In this document: positions 40,001-49,600 of the stretch, piece after piece | Layout of the letters: every line of letters begins with the position of its first letter | How positions within the stretch are numbered: position 1 is the stretch's first letter | Assembly (NCBI GenBank): GCA_947172415.1 | Contig: OX359197.1 | Span: forward strand, 1,674,001-1,738,000 | Origin: Chondrosia reniformis | Lineage: Eukaryota; Porifera; Demospongiae; Chondrillida; Chondrillidae | DNA: 64,000 nucleotides | Reading direction: 5' to 3' | Program-made: the position numbers and the translations under genes | Notes under the pieces: generated by a model | Told to the model about the DNA's origin: nothing | The model's input: the letters and a program-made list of their open reading frames with translations, nothing else | Databases searched by the model: none

Positions 40001-43000
40001 ATTTGATTTGCTTGAGATTGCACAATCAATGATGTCATCATTTTATTAACTAAAAGAAGTAAAGCTGTTTTACATATTGCATTTGGCAATGGTTCTGTTT
40101 CAAAGTGTCGTAACTTCGGATCCGTAACAGCTATGACACTTCGGATTGCACCATTCACTAGTATTACGGAAGCCCTTTGCAATGATATTAAAAACGCAAT
40201 TTCCGTAAATGCCCCTTTTCGCATGGACGGTCACATATACCATAGAGTACCATAATTACGTACGTATAATAATTATATATATATGGTGAATATATATATT
40301 TACCTGTATACATGAAAATATATATTTACCTTCATATATAGGATGAGGTACTGAATGGTCCAGTGCCTTCTGGTAAAAGGAGAGAGTACACTTGTGTGTT
40401 TTGGAATCCCGATGCTAACAAGAGAACTGGAGGATGGTCTAGAAGTGGAGTAACAAGACTAAACTTCACTGAAACTGAGAATGGGACACAAGTTACATGT
40501 GAAACTGTTCATTTGACCAGTTTTGTAGTTCTAGTTTCTCTGGTGGATGTAGTAAGTGTATTGGTATATACAATAATTAGTTTTCAATCACATATGGCAA
40601 ATTTAAATCTTCACATATATATTTTGTTCATGTAGACTTTAGGTGAACCATTAGCATTTAATGTTCTGACGTACATCGGATGTGGAATATCTGTTTTGTT
40701 CTTGATAATCTCAATCATATTCTTCTTGTGTTTGAAGTGAGATTTCATCTTTTTCCCTTTAAATGATACATTAAATTTACTAATATGTATGTACATATGT
40801 TAAGTATGTTTATACAGATATGTCTATTATACAAATTTTTATGCGCACACTTCCATATTATATGTTTAAAATAATGTGTATGCTATTTCCTTACGAGTTA
40901 TCCGTATTATCCTTTGAAAGGATCATCTTTTGAATTTTATAGTGTCTAAAGATGCAGTTTTGTTGTCTCTAATTGGCTATCATTACTGAAGAAGACCCTC
41001 TAGGTCCAAACGTCTAACAGCCAAGAAGAGACAACAAAACTGCGTCTATAGATGCTCGAAAATTTGAAAGATCCTTTGAAAAGATAGGTTCGACACAGTT
41101 ATATAGAAGATATCCTTACTGTATTATCCATATTATTCAGATATATGTATATGTACATATGTATATATACAATGTACCCCATTTTTTGTGTTTTCAGGAG
41201 AGAACTGATCACAAAGGTTCACAATTATGTACACTTGAACTTGTGTATTGCATTGACACTGGGTCTCATTGTGTTCTTGGCTGGTGTAGACACAGCTACA
41301 TCTGTTCCAGTAAGAGATCTCTAAATTACAATATGAAGCAGTGATCATCTGATTACTATAATTTTTCTACCTGTTTAGATTGCCTGTAAAATAGTGACCA
41401 CTCTGATGCACTACTTCTTCCTATCAGTGTTCACTTGGTCACTCTGTGAAGGAGTTCTCATCTACAACCTTCTTGTTAAAGTGTTTGGAGTTAATAAAAA
41501 GAAGTGGATCTACATCTACACTGCACTTGGATGGGGTAACTTTTATAATAATGAATATTCATAAAAATGCTTGAATGTATATATGTATAACAATCTCTTC
41601 TATTTCCGGCTCGGTATTACAAAGGTCTGCCTATTCCAGCAGTAATTGTGTCAGTTGCCATTAGACATGAGGTCTATTTCAGGAGAGCCTCCTTTGACAC
41701 AAGTGATCCATTTTATGAATACATTCATGCGTGAGCTTTCAGTTCTACAATATACATAATTTATATAAAGGTATATCTCCCTTAACTGGATGTCTTATAT
41801 TTACACAGATGTTGGCTTCCTCCTCATCTTGGAGTGATTTGGGCCTTCATTGGACCTATGATACTGATAGTAGTGGTAAGACTACAGTGAGACGTCTACA
41901 GTACCCCTGGTACCATATGTAACTGTATCACTTTGTAGGTGACTGGAGTGCTGCTGTTTCTAAGTATGGCGTCGTTAGCTAAGAATCAATGTAGAAAGAC
42001 AGCAGATTCCAAAAAAGGAGATAGTTCGAACATGAAGGCTATTGGAAAGTAAGCACATTTCATAATGAGATAATGTATACTACATAAACTTGCAGTTGTC
42101 CATGAATTAGAAGCTCACTTAATAAAAAAACACTTTCCTGCCCATAAAACAAACTGTGGTTCATACATTTATGTGTTTGATAATTGGTAACCTTTACTAT
42201 GTTCATTAGACAACTACTGAGGACTATCATCATTTTGCTGCCGCTGTTCTGTTTCACTTGGCTCATTGGATTGTTTGCTGTAGCTCCAGGTCAAGCAGGA
42301 CAAGTATTTGCTATACTCTTTATAGTTGCTAACTCACTACAGGTATATATATAATCAATTTCACTCCATGCAGGTGTCATTTCAGTGCATTTTATTTTTG
42401 TCAGCTTGTATGATAGTTATCTTACGCAGTTTCTATATTTGTACTTCAAAGGGTTTCTTTATTTTTGTGCTTCATGTCTTGAGGCATGAAGAGGTTTGGG
42501 GAAAGATAAAGGCTTGGTGCAAATGTGACAAGGTAAACTAATGCTACATATATAACAGCAATAATATTTGTGTTATATATAGGTAAATAAATAGTATATA
42601 ACATATTATTTTAACATCCCTCCTTCCTTTAAGGGTATTCTCTCTACAAGTTCAACAGGAAAAGGTATTTCTGTATTTTAAAAGTATACATTAAGTCTTT
42701 TTATCATTTCTAATTCCTTTTAGCTTCATTTGGTTCCCGTTCAACTGCTAAATTAAACTTATATACTACTACCTCAAACAAATCCTCTGTTGGTGGCACT
42801 GAAGGTATGAGACTTGCTGTAAAACAGGAGGATGATGATGCTGAGAGCATCAAGGACGAAGACTTTCAGATGAAACCTATATCTGGCATTCAGGAAGCTA
42901 AGAATGGAGAGCCAGATAATGTGACTGCAACATCATTTGGTATTACTAATGCAGAATCGGTAATGGAGAAGAAAAATCTGGGGAAAGAGGAGCCCAAAGA

Positions 43001-43130
43001 TAATATTAAAACAGATAATAAGGAATATGGATCTACCGAAGATCCTCCATCCATCCCATCAGTGACTACCTTTGGTATAGGTGATCCTCAGTCCTCTAGT
43101 ATGGATCCTGAGAAGCAGATAGAAATATGA
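16060..43130 (+). CDS. Calx-beta adhesion GPCR with IgGFc-binding-like domain (gene B)
   Basis: A cell-surface receptor. Exon 1 (16060-16117) encodes a signal peptide, MDHSAINGGVLALLIVLIL. It joins in phase 1 to 20075-21472. The following 53 exons are listed in the block entries below; every junction keeps the frame, giving 55 exons and about 3770 aa. Approximate residues: 1-20 signal, 21-485 IgGFc-binding-like, 486-2423 about 17 Calx-beta modules, 2424-2493 Ser/Thr-rich, 2494-3004 HRM/Cys-rich/calcium-loop stalk, 3005-3336 GAIN and GPS, 3337-3630 7TM, then an acidic tail ending QIEI. The closest known plan is ADGRV1 (Calx-beta array plus GAIN and 7TM), but that lacks the HRM units and the IgGFc-like head. 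The ligand is unknown. It is intact, unlike A, apart from one rescued splice site (39531). Intron 1 (4 kb) is filled with transposons. Confidence 0.88.
16534..16687 (-). pseudogene. PIF1-like helicase fragment (Helitron or similar)
   Basis: The minus-strand reading contains RLQLPLKLAWAVTIHKSQ, the very conserved motif of PIF1/RecD-type helicases, preceded by a plausible upstream strand (CFVVTQCS). The frame is open from 16870 to 16469, but nothing else of a helicase is present, and the Gly after HKSQ is lost. PIF1 domains are carried by Helitrons and some other elements. It sits in intron 1 of gene B. Confidence 0.55.
17283..17331 (+). pseudogene. Decayed second leader exon of gene B
   Basis: The sequence after TCTGCAG encodes HDGTSEEASI and matches exon 2 of genes C (48980-49036) and D (62520-62576). 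Two small deletions remove the codons for the residues after SI and shift the frame, so inclusion would break gene B. Exon 1 can join directly to 20075 in phase 1, so I treat this as a skipped relic. Confidence 0.6.
18131..19440. mobile_element. DNA transposon relic with ~62-bp terminal inverted repeats
   Basis: The left end starts TACAAGTTAAATAAGAACAT and includes AAAAGTAGGGATGGC; the right end is its inverse and closes AACTTGTA. A second, internal inverted pair (about 18510-18640 against 18985-19100; words GGATGCAAGTGACTCCCAAG) lies within. No transposase frame is visible. A fragment of the same family is at 27735-28056, and an earlier AGTAGGGATGGC at about 17421 hints at an older, larger copy. 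Confidence 0.6.
19473..19971. mobile_element. pogo/Tigger-like non-autonomous element
   Basis: Ends are CAGTGGAGCACGGATATAAC and, inverted, CAGTGGAACACGTTTATAAC, both followed by GAAC. The element is flanked by TA. The CAGTGG...TATAACGAAC end and TA duplication are the signature of the Tc1-mariner/pogo group. The inside repeats TTTCGTTATAA and has no transposase, so it is a MITE. Confidence 0.85.
20075..21472 (+). other. Gene B exon: IgGFc-binding-protein-like domain
   Basis: One unbroken 1398-nt exon, about 466 aa, starting RGSEFWLAVPP. Landmarks of the N-terminal domain of IgGFc-binding proteins are present: SGDLTGTRVTADKPITFLTG, HECGFIPTENTACDILLEQI, PPTETWGFQF and, at the end, ENTYGYPGGM. 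A basic RRRR stretch follows DTK, in a loop that could be a protease site. The exon is phase 1 at both ends. The domain is usually found in secreted mucin-like proteins. Confidence 0.82.
26983..27306 (+). pseudogene. Two dead Calx-beta half-exons inside gene B
   Basis: After a splice-acceptor-like site, 26983-27089 reads VEFKSTSQVVSENEESAEVC and hits a stop. From 27175 a second piece copies 26350-26490 (FEVNEEDGTATL, then SSEPYTVNVV) and ends in a stop. The neighbouring exons 26660-26914 and 28588-28920 join in phase 1 without them. Confidence 0.65.
27481..27620. repeat. 30-bp tandem repeat, about 4.5 copies
   Basis: Units begin at 27481, 27511, 27541 and 27571, each CAGTTATACACC(A/G)GAGTGGG followed by (C/T)CTCTTATTG; a partial unit starts at 27601. 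The units are almost identical. The array is in a gene B intron. Open frames seen on both strands are artefacts of the 30-bp period. Confidence 0.95.
27735..28056. mobile_element. Transposon fragment related to 18131-19440
   Basis: Words such as GATTATCTTGGGAGTCACTT and TGTAGTACTTGATTGTA match the inner inverted repeats of the element at 18131, and the end (GATGTTAGAAGTAGGAATGG) matches the arm at 11858. It lies in an intron of gene B, beside the dead exons. Confidence 0.55.
30931..30972. repeat. Perfect 16-bp hairpin in a gene B intron
   Basis: AGCATTTTTCAACATG and its exact reverse complement are separated by a 10-nt spacer (CTACATGTAA). No transcript signal is visible. The following 31000-31140 resembles 30060-30230 in an earlier intron, which suggests that exon-intron blocks were copied within the array. 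Confidence 0.8.
34477..37950 (+). other. Gene B stalk: Ser/Thr linker, three HRM-like modules, Cys-rich and calcium-loop units
   Basis: Exons: 34477-34686 (Ser/Thr-rich, likely O-glycosylated), 34970-35187 (HRM1: GETRTLRCSTLSD, ARCGGDGEWESLDLSQC), 35498-35594, 35687-35808 (Cys-rich, SCGCCEN), 35973-36047 (DTDGDKIADYK), 36145-36730 (HRM2: ITWPVTAIGQSASL, RRCNVPGLWESVD; then about 120 aa, unrecognised), 36998-37095 (ECSCTPVTLGG), 37157-37234 (DSDGDGIPDSE), 37465-37501, 37606-37731 and 37856-37950 (HRM3: EWPEMKHSEVAHLRCP, RRCNSDGTWGEVDVNAC). DxDGDGxPD loops are like thrombospondin type 3 calcium repeats. The sequence HRM, Cys-rich, calcium loop occurs twice in order. Exon 36145-36730 is intact here and frameshifted in paralogue A. 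Confidence 0.8.
38046..38370 (-). mobile_element. Retroelement RT fragment, copy in gene B intron
   Basis: This is the same Penelope-like fragment as at 3572-3868, in the matching intron (37951-38442). Both copies carry stops. Its presence in both shows that the insertion came before the tandem duplication. Confidence 0.55.
38443..40551 (+). other. Gene B GAIN domain and GPS
   Basis: Exons: 38443-38618, 38770-38830, 38929-39127, 39208-39351, 39531-39603, 39684-39816 and 40342-40551. The last encodes CVFW, GGWSRSG and TCETVHLTSFVVLVS, with cleavage expected at HL/T. The 39531 start is inferred: 16 nt that contain the acceptor used in paralogue A (4971) are deleted here, and TTTCCTCAG at 39522-39530 is the next acceptor that keeps the frame. 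It removes about 31 residues of a Ser/Thr-rich insert. As in A, the second and fourth GPS cysteines are absent. Confidence 0.75.
39849..40234. mobile_element. 386-bp MITE with 26-bp inverted ends, only in gene B
   Basis: The ends are GTGACC(A/G)TCCATGCGAAAAG followed by GGGCAT, inverted with one mismatch. The matching intron of paralogue A (5356-5450) has no insertion, so it arrived after the duplication. The inside is non-coding and AT-rich. Confidence 0.8.
40636..43130 (+). other. Gene B seven-transmembrane region and cytoplasmic tail
   Basis: Exons: 40636-40736 (TM1), 41198-41309 (TM2), 41379-41535, 41625-41730, 41809-41875, 41939-42048, 42210-42342, 42452-42532 (end of TM7, GFFIFVLHVLRHEEVWGK), 42634-42664, 42724-43130. 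The tail is Ser/Glu/Lys-rich, 135 aa from the last exon, and ends KQIEI. Paralogue A ends KHTEI. The helices are almost identical to those of A. Confidence 0.88.
40919..41070. mobile_element. Copy of the 6050 MITE in gene B intron
   Basis: Ends GGATCATCTTTTGAATTTTA and, inverted, GATCTTTCAAATTTTCGAGC. The copy keeps the AAGACCCTCTAGGTCC core hairpin and an extra GCAGTTTTGTTGTCTCT arm that pairs with AGAGACAACAAAACTGC, so it is more complete than the copy at 6050. Confidence 0.65.
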
Positions 43131-43905
43131 AAAAAAAGAAAAAAGTGTTTGTTTTGAGTTAACAATTTTTTGCCAAATTCAGTGACTTTTCACTATATAG
43201 GAATTAGTAATAGTGAAAGGCATGATTTGTGAACACACAGGTAGTACCATAAGTTATAAGGTTGAAATATTAATAAGGAATTCAAATTATATATGGATAT
43301 AGTGTATATATATATACGTATGTCATACTTTTACATAATACAACGGTGGGTTCAAGGGGTGCTCTAGGAACACTGTAGCAAGTCCCTTCGAGCTCTCAAT
43401 TTGAGTTTGTAGTAGCCATTTGGCAATTCCAAAATACTAACCAAACCATCTCACACCCTTCGTCTGTCACACTCTTATGTTCTGACTCTCTAATATGTGC
43501 ATATATATATATAAATACCTCAACCTAACATTATAATTTGTATACCTTATCACATAGAATACTTTACCTTGAAATATATATAATAGATCCTAGCATAATT
43601 ATAATTTCCAGGGTCTTTAGTAAATAAAAACCATTTATAGAAATGATGTTAGAAGTAGGAATGGCAGTATTCACAAGTGCCATATATCTAGTATATATCT
43701 AGATTAGTACATCTGCAAAATTAAGGAAACAAGACAGTGACTATTATGATAAGGCTAATCATAAAGAAGTAAATTGCACAGATACTAAAATTTAAGTAAC
43801 TTAACCACACTTCTGTGTTTGGGCGCACCATTCTTATATATACGTACATGTGCTTAGATTGTTATTGTAAAGTCTATGAATCAATAATTTGTCGTTTCTT
43901 CATAG

Positions 43906-46242
43906 TTGCCATTTTGAGTACATCCCCTGAAGAAGAGGAAGAGAGGTTGAATGTTTTATTTGAAAATGGAGATCAAACATTGTCAGCTGTGATTCTCATG
44001 ATGTGAAGAGTGCTGTACACAATTTAGCAAAGAAAAGCATGAAATTTGCGGGGCCAGCTAAACAAGGTAAAGGAAGCAGTTTGCACTATTTCATTCTAAT
44101 CGTCTTATATACAATAGAGTGCAAATAACATCACCATAGCAACTCTAAATGCTCCTTGTAACTATTAGCCAACTGTATATGTTGTATATACATATGTTAC
44201 TAATTACAGCTATTTTACTAAGTATGTATTTGCACATATTGAAACAATGACGGATACGATACCATGGATATTCACTGCACCTATGACCTGAAGCTGGTCC
44301 AGTACCTGTGTATGGCATTGGCTTTCTCAAGAAGCTCCTTCAAGCAAACAACACTACAATCGGGGAAGAATATATGACTGATTTCAAACCTGAAAACAAT
44401 ACAGAATATATATGATGGAGAAAGGAAGTTTACGTACGTATTTAATGATTAATGTAGTAACCAATGAGTCTAGTGGTATTTGTGTTGATATAGAGCAACC
44501 CAGGATACCAAAGACCTTGTATTGATATCTGGGATACCTTTATCATTACAAGTTACAAGTCTAAGTGGTGGCATGTATGTGTGGGTATGGTGGCATGTGG
44601 GTGTGGTGGTGTTAGGAGATTACAATTGCTGTTTTTATGATGGAATTCCTATAAAATGACACATTTGCATATACTGCTATTTGTAGTAGCTGCTTAATTT
44701 TTTTGGCAGTTAATCTCTCTGGGAAGATTCTCATAAGGAGCAAGGAAGGCGTCTGGGAACCCTCTGAAGATACAATGTTAGATATGGACATGGACCTGAT
44801 ACAAGTTAGATGTGCAGTTTACAATAATTGCACACCTTGCTGGGGTGCATGCAAAGCTTGGGCCCAGGGGTATGTGGTAAAATAACAATTTTCAGGGGGC
44901 AATGGTATGAGGGTGTTGAAACATTTCCCAAAAGTTTAGGGGGGCAAAACCAAGTCCCCCCTGCTCTCCTCTATGCAGCCCTACCTTGTAAAGAGACTAT
45001 ATAAAACTAACTTACTCTTATAAACATTCCAATACTTAATTCCAAAATCACTATAAGTACATACATAATGTACTATGATGTGTACATGTCTGTTTAGGCT
45101 CAGAATGACATTCTGTCAGAAGAGATCATTTTTCCTGGAGGAATAAAAGTAGTCTTTGATTTTACCAGCCAAATATGGTATGTACTACCTCCCGTCTCTG
45201 AGGCAGCCAAACCAATTAGTGATTAACCCAAATAGTTGTCTTAATGTGTAAGCATTGTATGCTGTATACTTTATAGTTGGTCCTACAGTGTAAATATACG
45301 TAGCTGATGCTCAATATACATACATACATATACATTTAAATTCACATGTTTTGGTGTAAACCCTCCCCATTGGTACTACATATGTATGTATAATAGCTGA
45401 TATGCAGTATATCTGTATATATACTCCATTGCCCTGGCAACCGCCTGTGTTTAAATTTCGTAACCATGATATAACAGGATTTAAGAAGCTATATACTGCA
45501 TCGGCTTCTTAAATCCTGTTATATCCTTACCCAAATATGGTAAACTAAGACGTTTCTACTTGATAAGTTTCAACTTATCAATTAGATTTGTTTCCAGCCG
45601 CAATGCTCCTGATGTATTATGTAGTTAATGTTGAACCTGAAGTTAAGCATTCTCTTAAAGTACCGAAGCTTGACACTCCAACCCCACCTCAGACTGTTGA
45701 AAAGGACAAAATAGTTGGCTAGCAAGGAAGTTCTGCATAGCATACATTACAGAGTTGTAATCAGTATAGCATCCTAAACAATATACTATAGTACTTAGGT
45801 TTACCTTATCTTTGCAGTTTATATATAAGAAAATTATATATATAAGAAATAAGTGGGTCATTTTTAGTTATTAATAATAGTGGTATAATTTAGTAATGTA
45901 TGGTAGTACTGAAATAGCATTAGAATGCTAGCGCTACTGCTATATATATATATATATCTGTGTACCATTTGATATGTCTATACTCTGCAGAAACTAAACA
46001 TGGGCGGTGCCCTAACTGGACCACCTAAGGATAATTTAAGACCACCTTCAAGAGAACCATCCGTTAACAACCTAAAAGCCAACCAGTATGAAATATTTTA
46101 CCAAATTTGCCTTCAGAAATCAAAACCTCACCCAACCAAAGCAAATCTTTATTCATTAAGGCATGCCAAGAAGAGGAGCAAAATGTCGAATCCTTTTCTT
46201 TATCTTCTTGAAAAGATTAACTTGTTTATATTTCAACATTAA
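43906..46242 (+). pseudogene. SH3-protein gene, copy B, broken
   Basis: Recognisable exons: 43906-44066 (one nt short, stop soon after LSAV), 44710-44804 (ILIRSKEGVWEPSEDTM), 45098-45209 (EEIIFPGGIKVVFDFTSQIW, frame intact here), about 45626-45720 (stop after KIVG) and the last exon to about 46240. The middle exon with the FNELITSLQPF segment is deleted, and the SH3 domain itself is lost by a deletion inside the last exon. Copy A has different lesions. It sits between genes B and C, the position copy A has between A and B. Confidence 0.75.
45468..45525. repeat. Perfect 22-bp hairpin with 14-nt loop
   Basis: GATATAACAGGATTTAAGAA followed by GC pairs without mismatch with the arm ending CTTAAATCCTGTTATATC. 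It lies in an intron of the broken SH3 gene B. It could be a MITE remnant or a small-RNA hairpin; the sequence does not decide. Confidence 0.8.
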
Positions 46243-46410
46243 ATGTACATATTCGATTCATGACTGAAATATAATATGTTGTATGATTAATAATGTTCTC
46301 AGGCTATAATTTGTGTGACTAATAGCTATATATGAGGACATTTTCATTATTCGTGGTTTATGGGTACTATATCCGTACAGTTTTGGTTTTCGAGAGATTC
46401 CGGTAATTAT

Positions 46411-46601
46411 AGAATGGTGCGGCCGGGCTTCCGGGAAATATATTAGACATATAGAGAACCTGCAAGTAACGAAAGTAAGGCGTATATAAGCGCTCTAAGC
46501 AGCAGACGGTAGAATAAAGTGCTCGTCTATATATACAGTGTTATACTGTACTGACTTTGCAATTATAGAATAATTTGTGTTGCAATTTCGAAAACTCCAG
46601 T
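46411..46601 (+). promoter_or_regulatory. Proximal promoter and leader of gene C
   Basis: It shares GCGGCCGGGCTTCCGGGAAA with gene D and, one base changed, with gene B. It also shares TATAAGCGCTC and AGCAGCAGAC and GTAGAATAAAGT with gene D but not B. The start site is not visible. Confidence 0.45.
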
Positions 46602-49600
46602 ATGGATCATTCTGCCATTAATGGAGGTGTACTTGCTCTATGCATAGTACTTATTATACGTAAGTATATGAATTTATAGGCCGGCAATCGTGTGTCTCAA
46701 CTAAAATATTCTGCAATCCAGGCAATTATAAGAGAGCGAGACCCTAAATAAATTGATTAAACTTCATGCACGTTGTGTGTATAAGGGACTCCAATTATTA
46801 TATATATACATAAGATCTGAATTGTAACAACGCTAACTGTAACAATGAAACTCGTGGGATAAAACGCTTGCTTAAAACGTACATGCCCATGCATAACTTT
46901 TACCGGATCCGTATATAACTCCTGCCGCGTTAGTTCCTTATACGCTTACACCCTATACCACCTAATAGTACCGTTTTTCGTTGCCCTTGCACTGCAAGAA
47001 AGAGGGTAATTTGCTATTGTGAAAACAGGCATTAAGGTGATCATGCAGATTTTCACTGTGTATAATAGTAACATTTATTTTATATCTGCTGCTATTTTAA
47101 ATACTTTTCTGACAATAGAGTTGATAATACAATATAGGCTCCATCCATATTATTATAACTTACATTTGCATGGTTGTGACTTCAGCAGAATTATTATAAC
47201 ATAAATGTCAACCATATAATATATATATATAGATTGATCAACATGGAGGTCTTCTATACATGTATACATATATATGTATAATTTGATCAGTTTAATGAAG
47301 TAGAGGAGGGTGTTGCAATTTGACCTTTGAATTGACCTTTTACGCTTGTGTGCATGCATGTTAGGAGGTTTCTTCAAGCCATGTGAGTTTATAGTCTACA
47401 AATCCAAAACATTAAAGGTCAGTTTAAGGTCAAGTTAAAGAAAGCATCATGGTATATACAGTGCAAGTTACAATATACTAAGGTAATCTAATATAATATA
47501 AATAAATAAATAAATAATATAATATAATTAATTAATTCATATGGCTCCAAGAAAGAACCTAAAAACAAAATGGGCATATCATCATAAAGTTTAGGGTATA
47601 AAACTCATTTTAAATTAAGGGATTTTTGATTTAGGCCTCCGTTTGTTAGAAAACAGAGGACAAAGTCTGCATATAAAAGGCCATAGGACTATAGAAAACA
47701 TATGGGAAATTTATATTGAAACAATGTGTTATATTAATAAAAATTATCAATTTGTCATATAACTGTGAAATCAACATATATCATGGTACATGTGTATAAG
47801 AAATGTCTGGCGAAGTTTTGCTTAATTAAATGAGCAAAATAATCAAGATATAATGAAGAATTCAAAGTTACGATTGCGCAAGCTGGTGATGTATTGTGAT
47901 GTTCTTCTATTGCGTCACCAACACCTTCGTATGTCGCTCCGTACACACATTTTGAGAATCTTGTGACGTTGCGAAAACGTCACCGTCTCGTTGCTAAAGA
48001 AGATCATCCTTTCGAGAACGGCTATGACAAGTCGACGCTCTCCTACGAGAAGGAGCTACCGAATAAGAGAGTTGTAGCGAAGGTTAGATAAAGCGTATTT
48101 GTATACGTTCATACTAAGTTTAAGCCAAAAGTGTTGGTATATATATTGATGTCAATCAATCAATCAATCAAATCCATACAGCCATATCTCCTATACAGGA
48201 GGTAGCCACTAGTCTACAGTATTAACATATTTTGGATAAAGAGAAAAGAAAATTAAAGAAAAATAGTAATAATAGTCAAGATACATCAGAGATCATCACT
48301 CCACCGCTTTCTAGGCCGTCCTCTAGGTCTCCTTCCTGGTACTTCATCTAGGAACACTCTCTTTACCAGTCTGTCCTCTTGCATTTCTGTTACTTTCTTG
48401 TACCATTCCTTCTTCTTCCTATCCACTACAGAGAGTACAGCTTCTTGATCCAGCTCCCTTCTAATGTCTTCATTCCTCACTCTGTCTGCTCTAGTGACTC
48501 CTTCAACTCTTCTCAAATATCTCATCTCCAGTGCTTGTATATTACTCCTGTGCCTCTTCTGTAGCGTCCATGTCTCACACCCATATGTCAGTGTTGGTAT
48601 AATGACTGCATTAAAGACTCTCATCTATCATATATTGATGTAAAGAAATAAAAGAAATTCGTTTAGACGACCATAGTAAAACTGTGGTACTTTAAGCTCC
48701 GTCATCTCTTCTTATGTTTTCTATTACTTATCCATGTGTGTACGTGTGCAGGAGTGTAATTGGATACGTAGGGGTGGATTTGGATAAATATGCGTGCGTG
48801 CAAGCTCATGAGTTGAGTTGAGATGAGTTGAGATAATGAGTTTCACTATAATGAGATTCCACTCTATATACAGTGCAAGTAAATTCATGTACACATTCAT
48901 ATATATATATATATATTAATTGTCCATGTGTAGGAATAAGGAGTGCTATATTAAGCATTTTCTTCATTTTTATCTGCAGCTCAAAGTGATGGAACAAGTG
49001 AGGAACCAAGCATTGAATGGTTGCATGTATTCCAGTGTATAATCTAGACTACGTATATGAATATATTACATGAACACTATATAACTTTAACTATTAATCA
49101 GCCGCGTTAAGGTAGTAGGGGGGCTATCGTGTCGAAATCAAAACGACACGAATTTTGGTACAGAGGTTAATATTTTTCGTAGCTGGATTTTTAAACCCGT
49201 CTGTACTTCTAAACTTGAATTATTAAAGGAATAAGACAGCGTTATATTGTGTTCAATTTTAAGCGTTAATTGCCTACTTGATGTTGAGTGACTCTCTTCT
49301 TTACTTTCGGCATGACAGATTCATTCAGAAACACTTACGGAGGTGATAGATAAATTAGGTGTGAAATCAACAATTAATGGGGCCCAAATTCGACCGAGTT
49401 AACTTTCTCCTCTGGTGAATAAACGTTATAGTCGCTGGCCTTTAACTAACTGATTATTGTATACAGTATGGATAATCCTACGATTTTGATGTTTGTTTAA
49501 GGCGAAAATAAGGTAAGACCGTTTTTTCGTAGTTAATAATATAGAATCAGTGTTAACGAAGGTGTTGCAAATCTAACTAGTCTGTTGCGTTGCAACCGAT

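Noticed and set aside
16060-43130. Calling gene B ADGRV1 (VLGR1)
   Set aside because: The Calx-beta plus GAIN/7TM plan is shared, but the HRM units and IgGFc-like head are not part of ADGRV1, so orthology is not supported.
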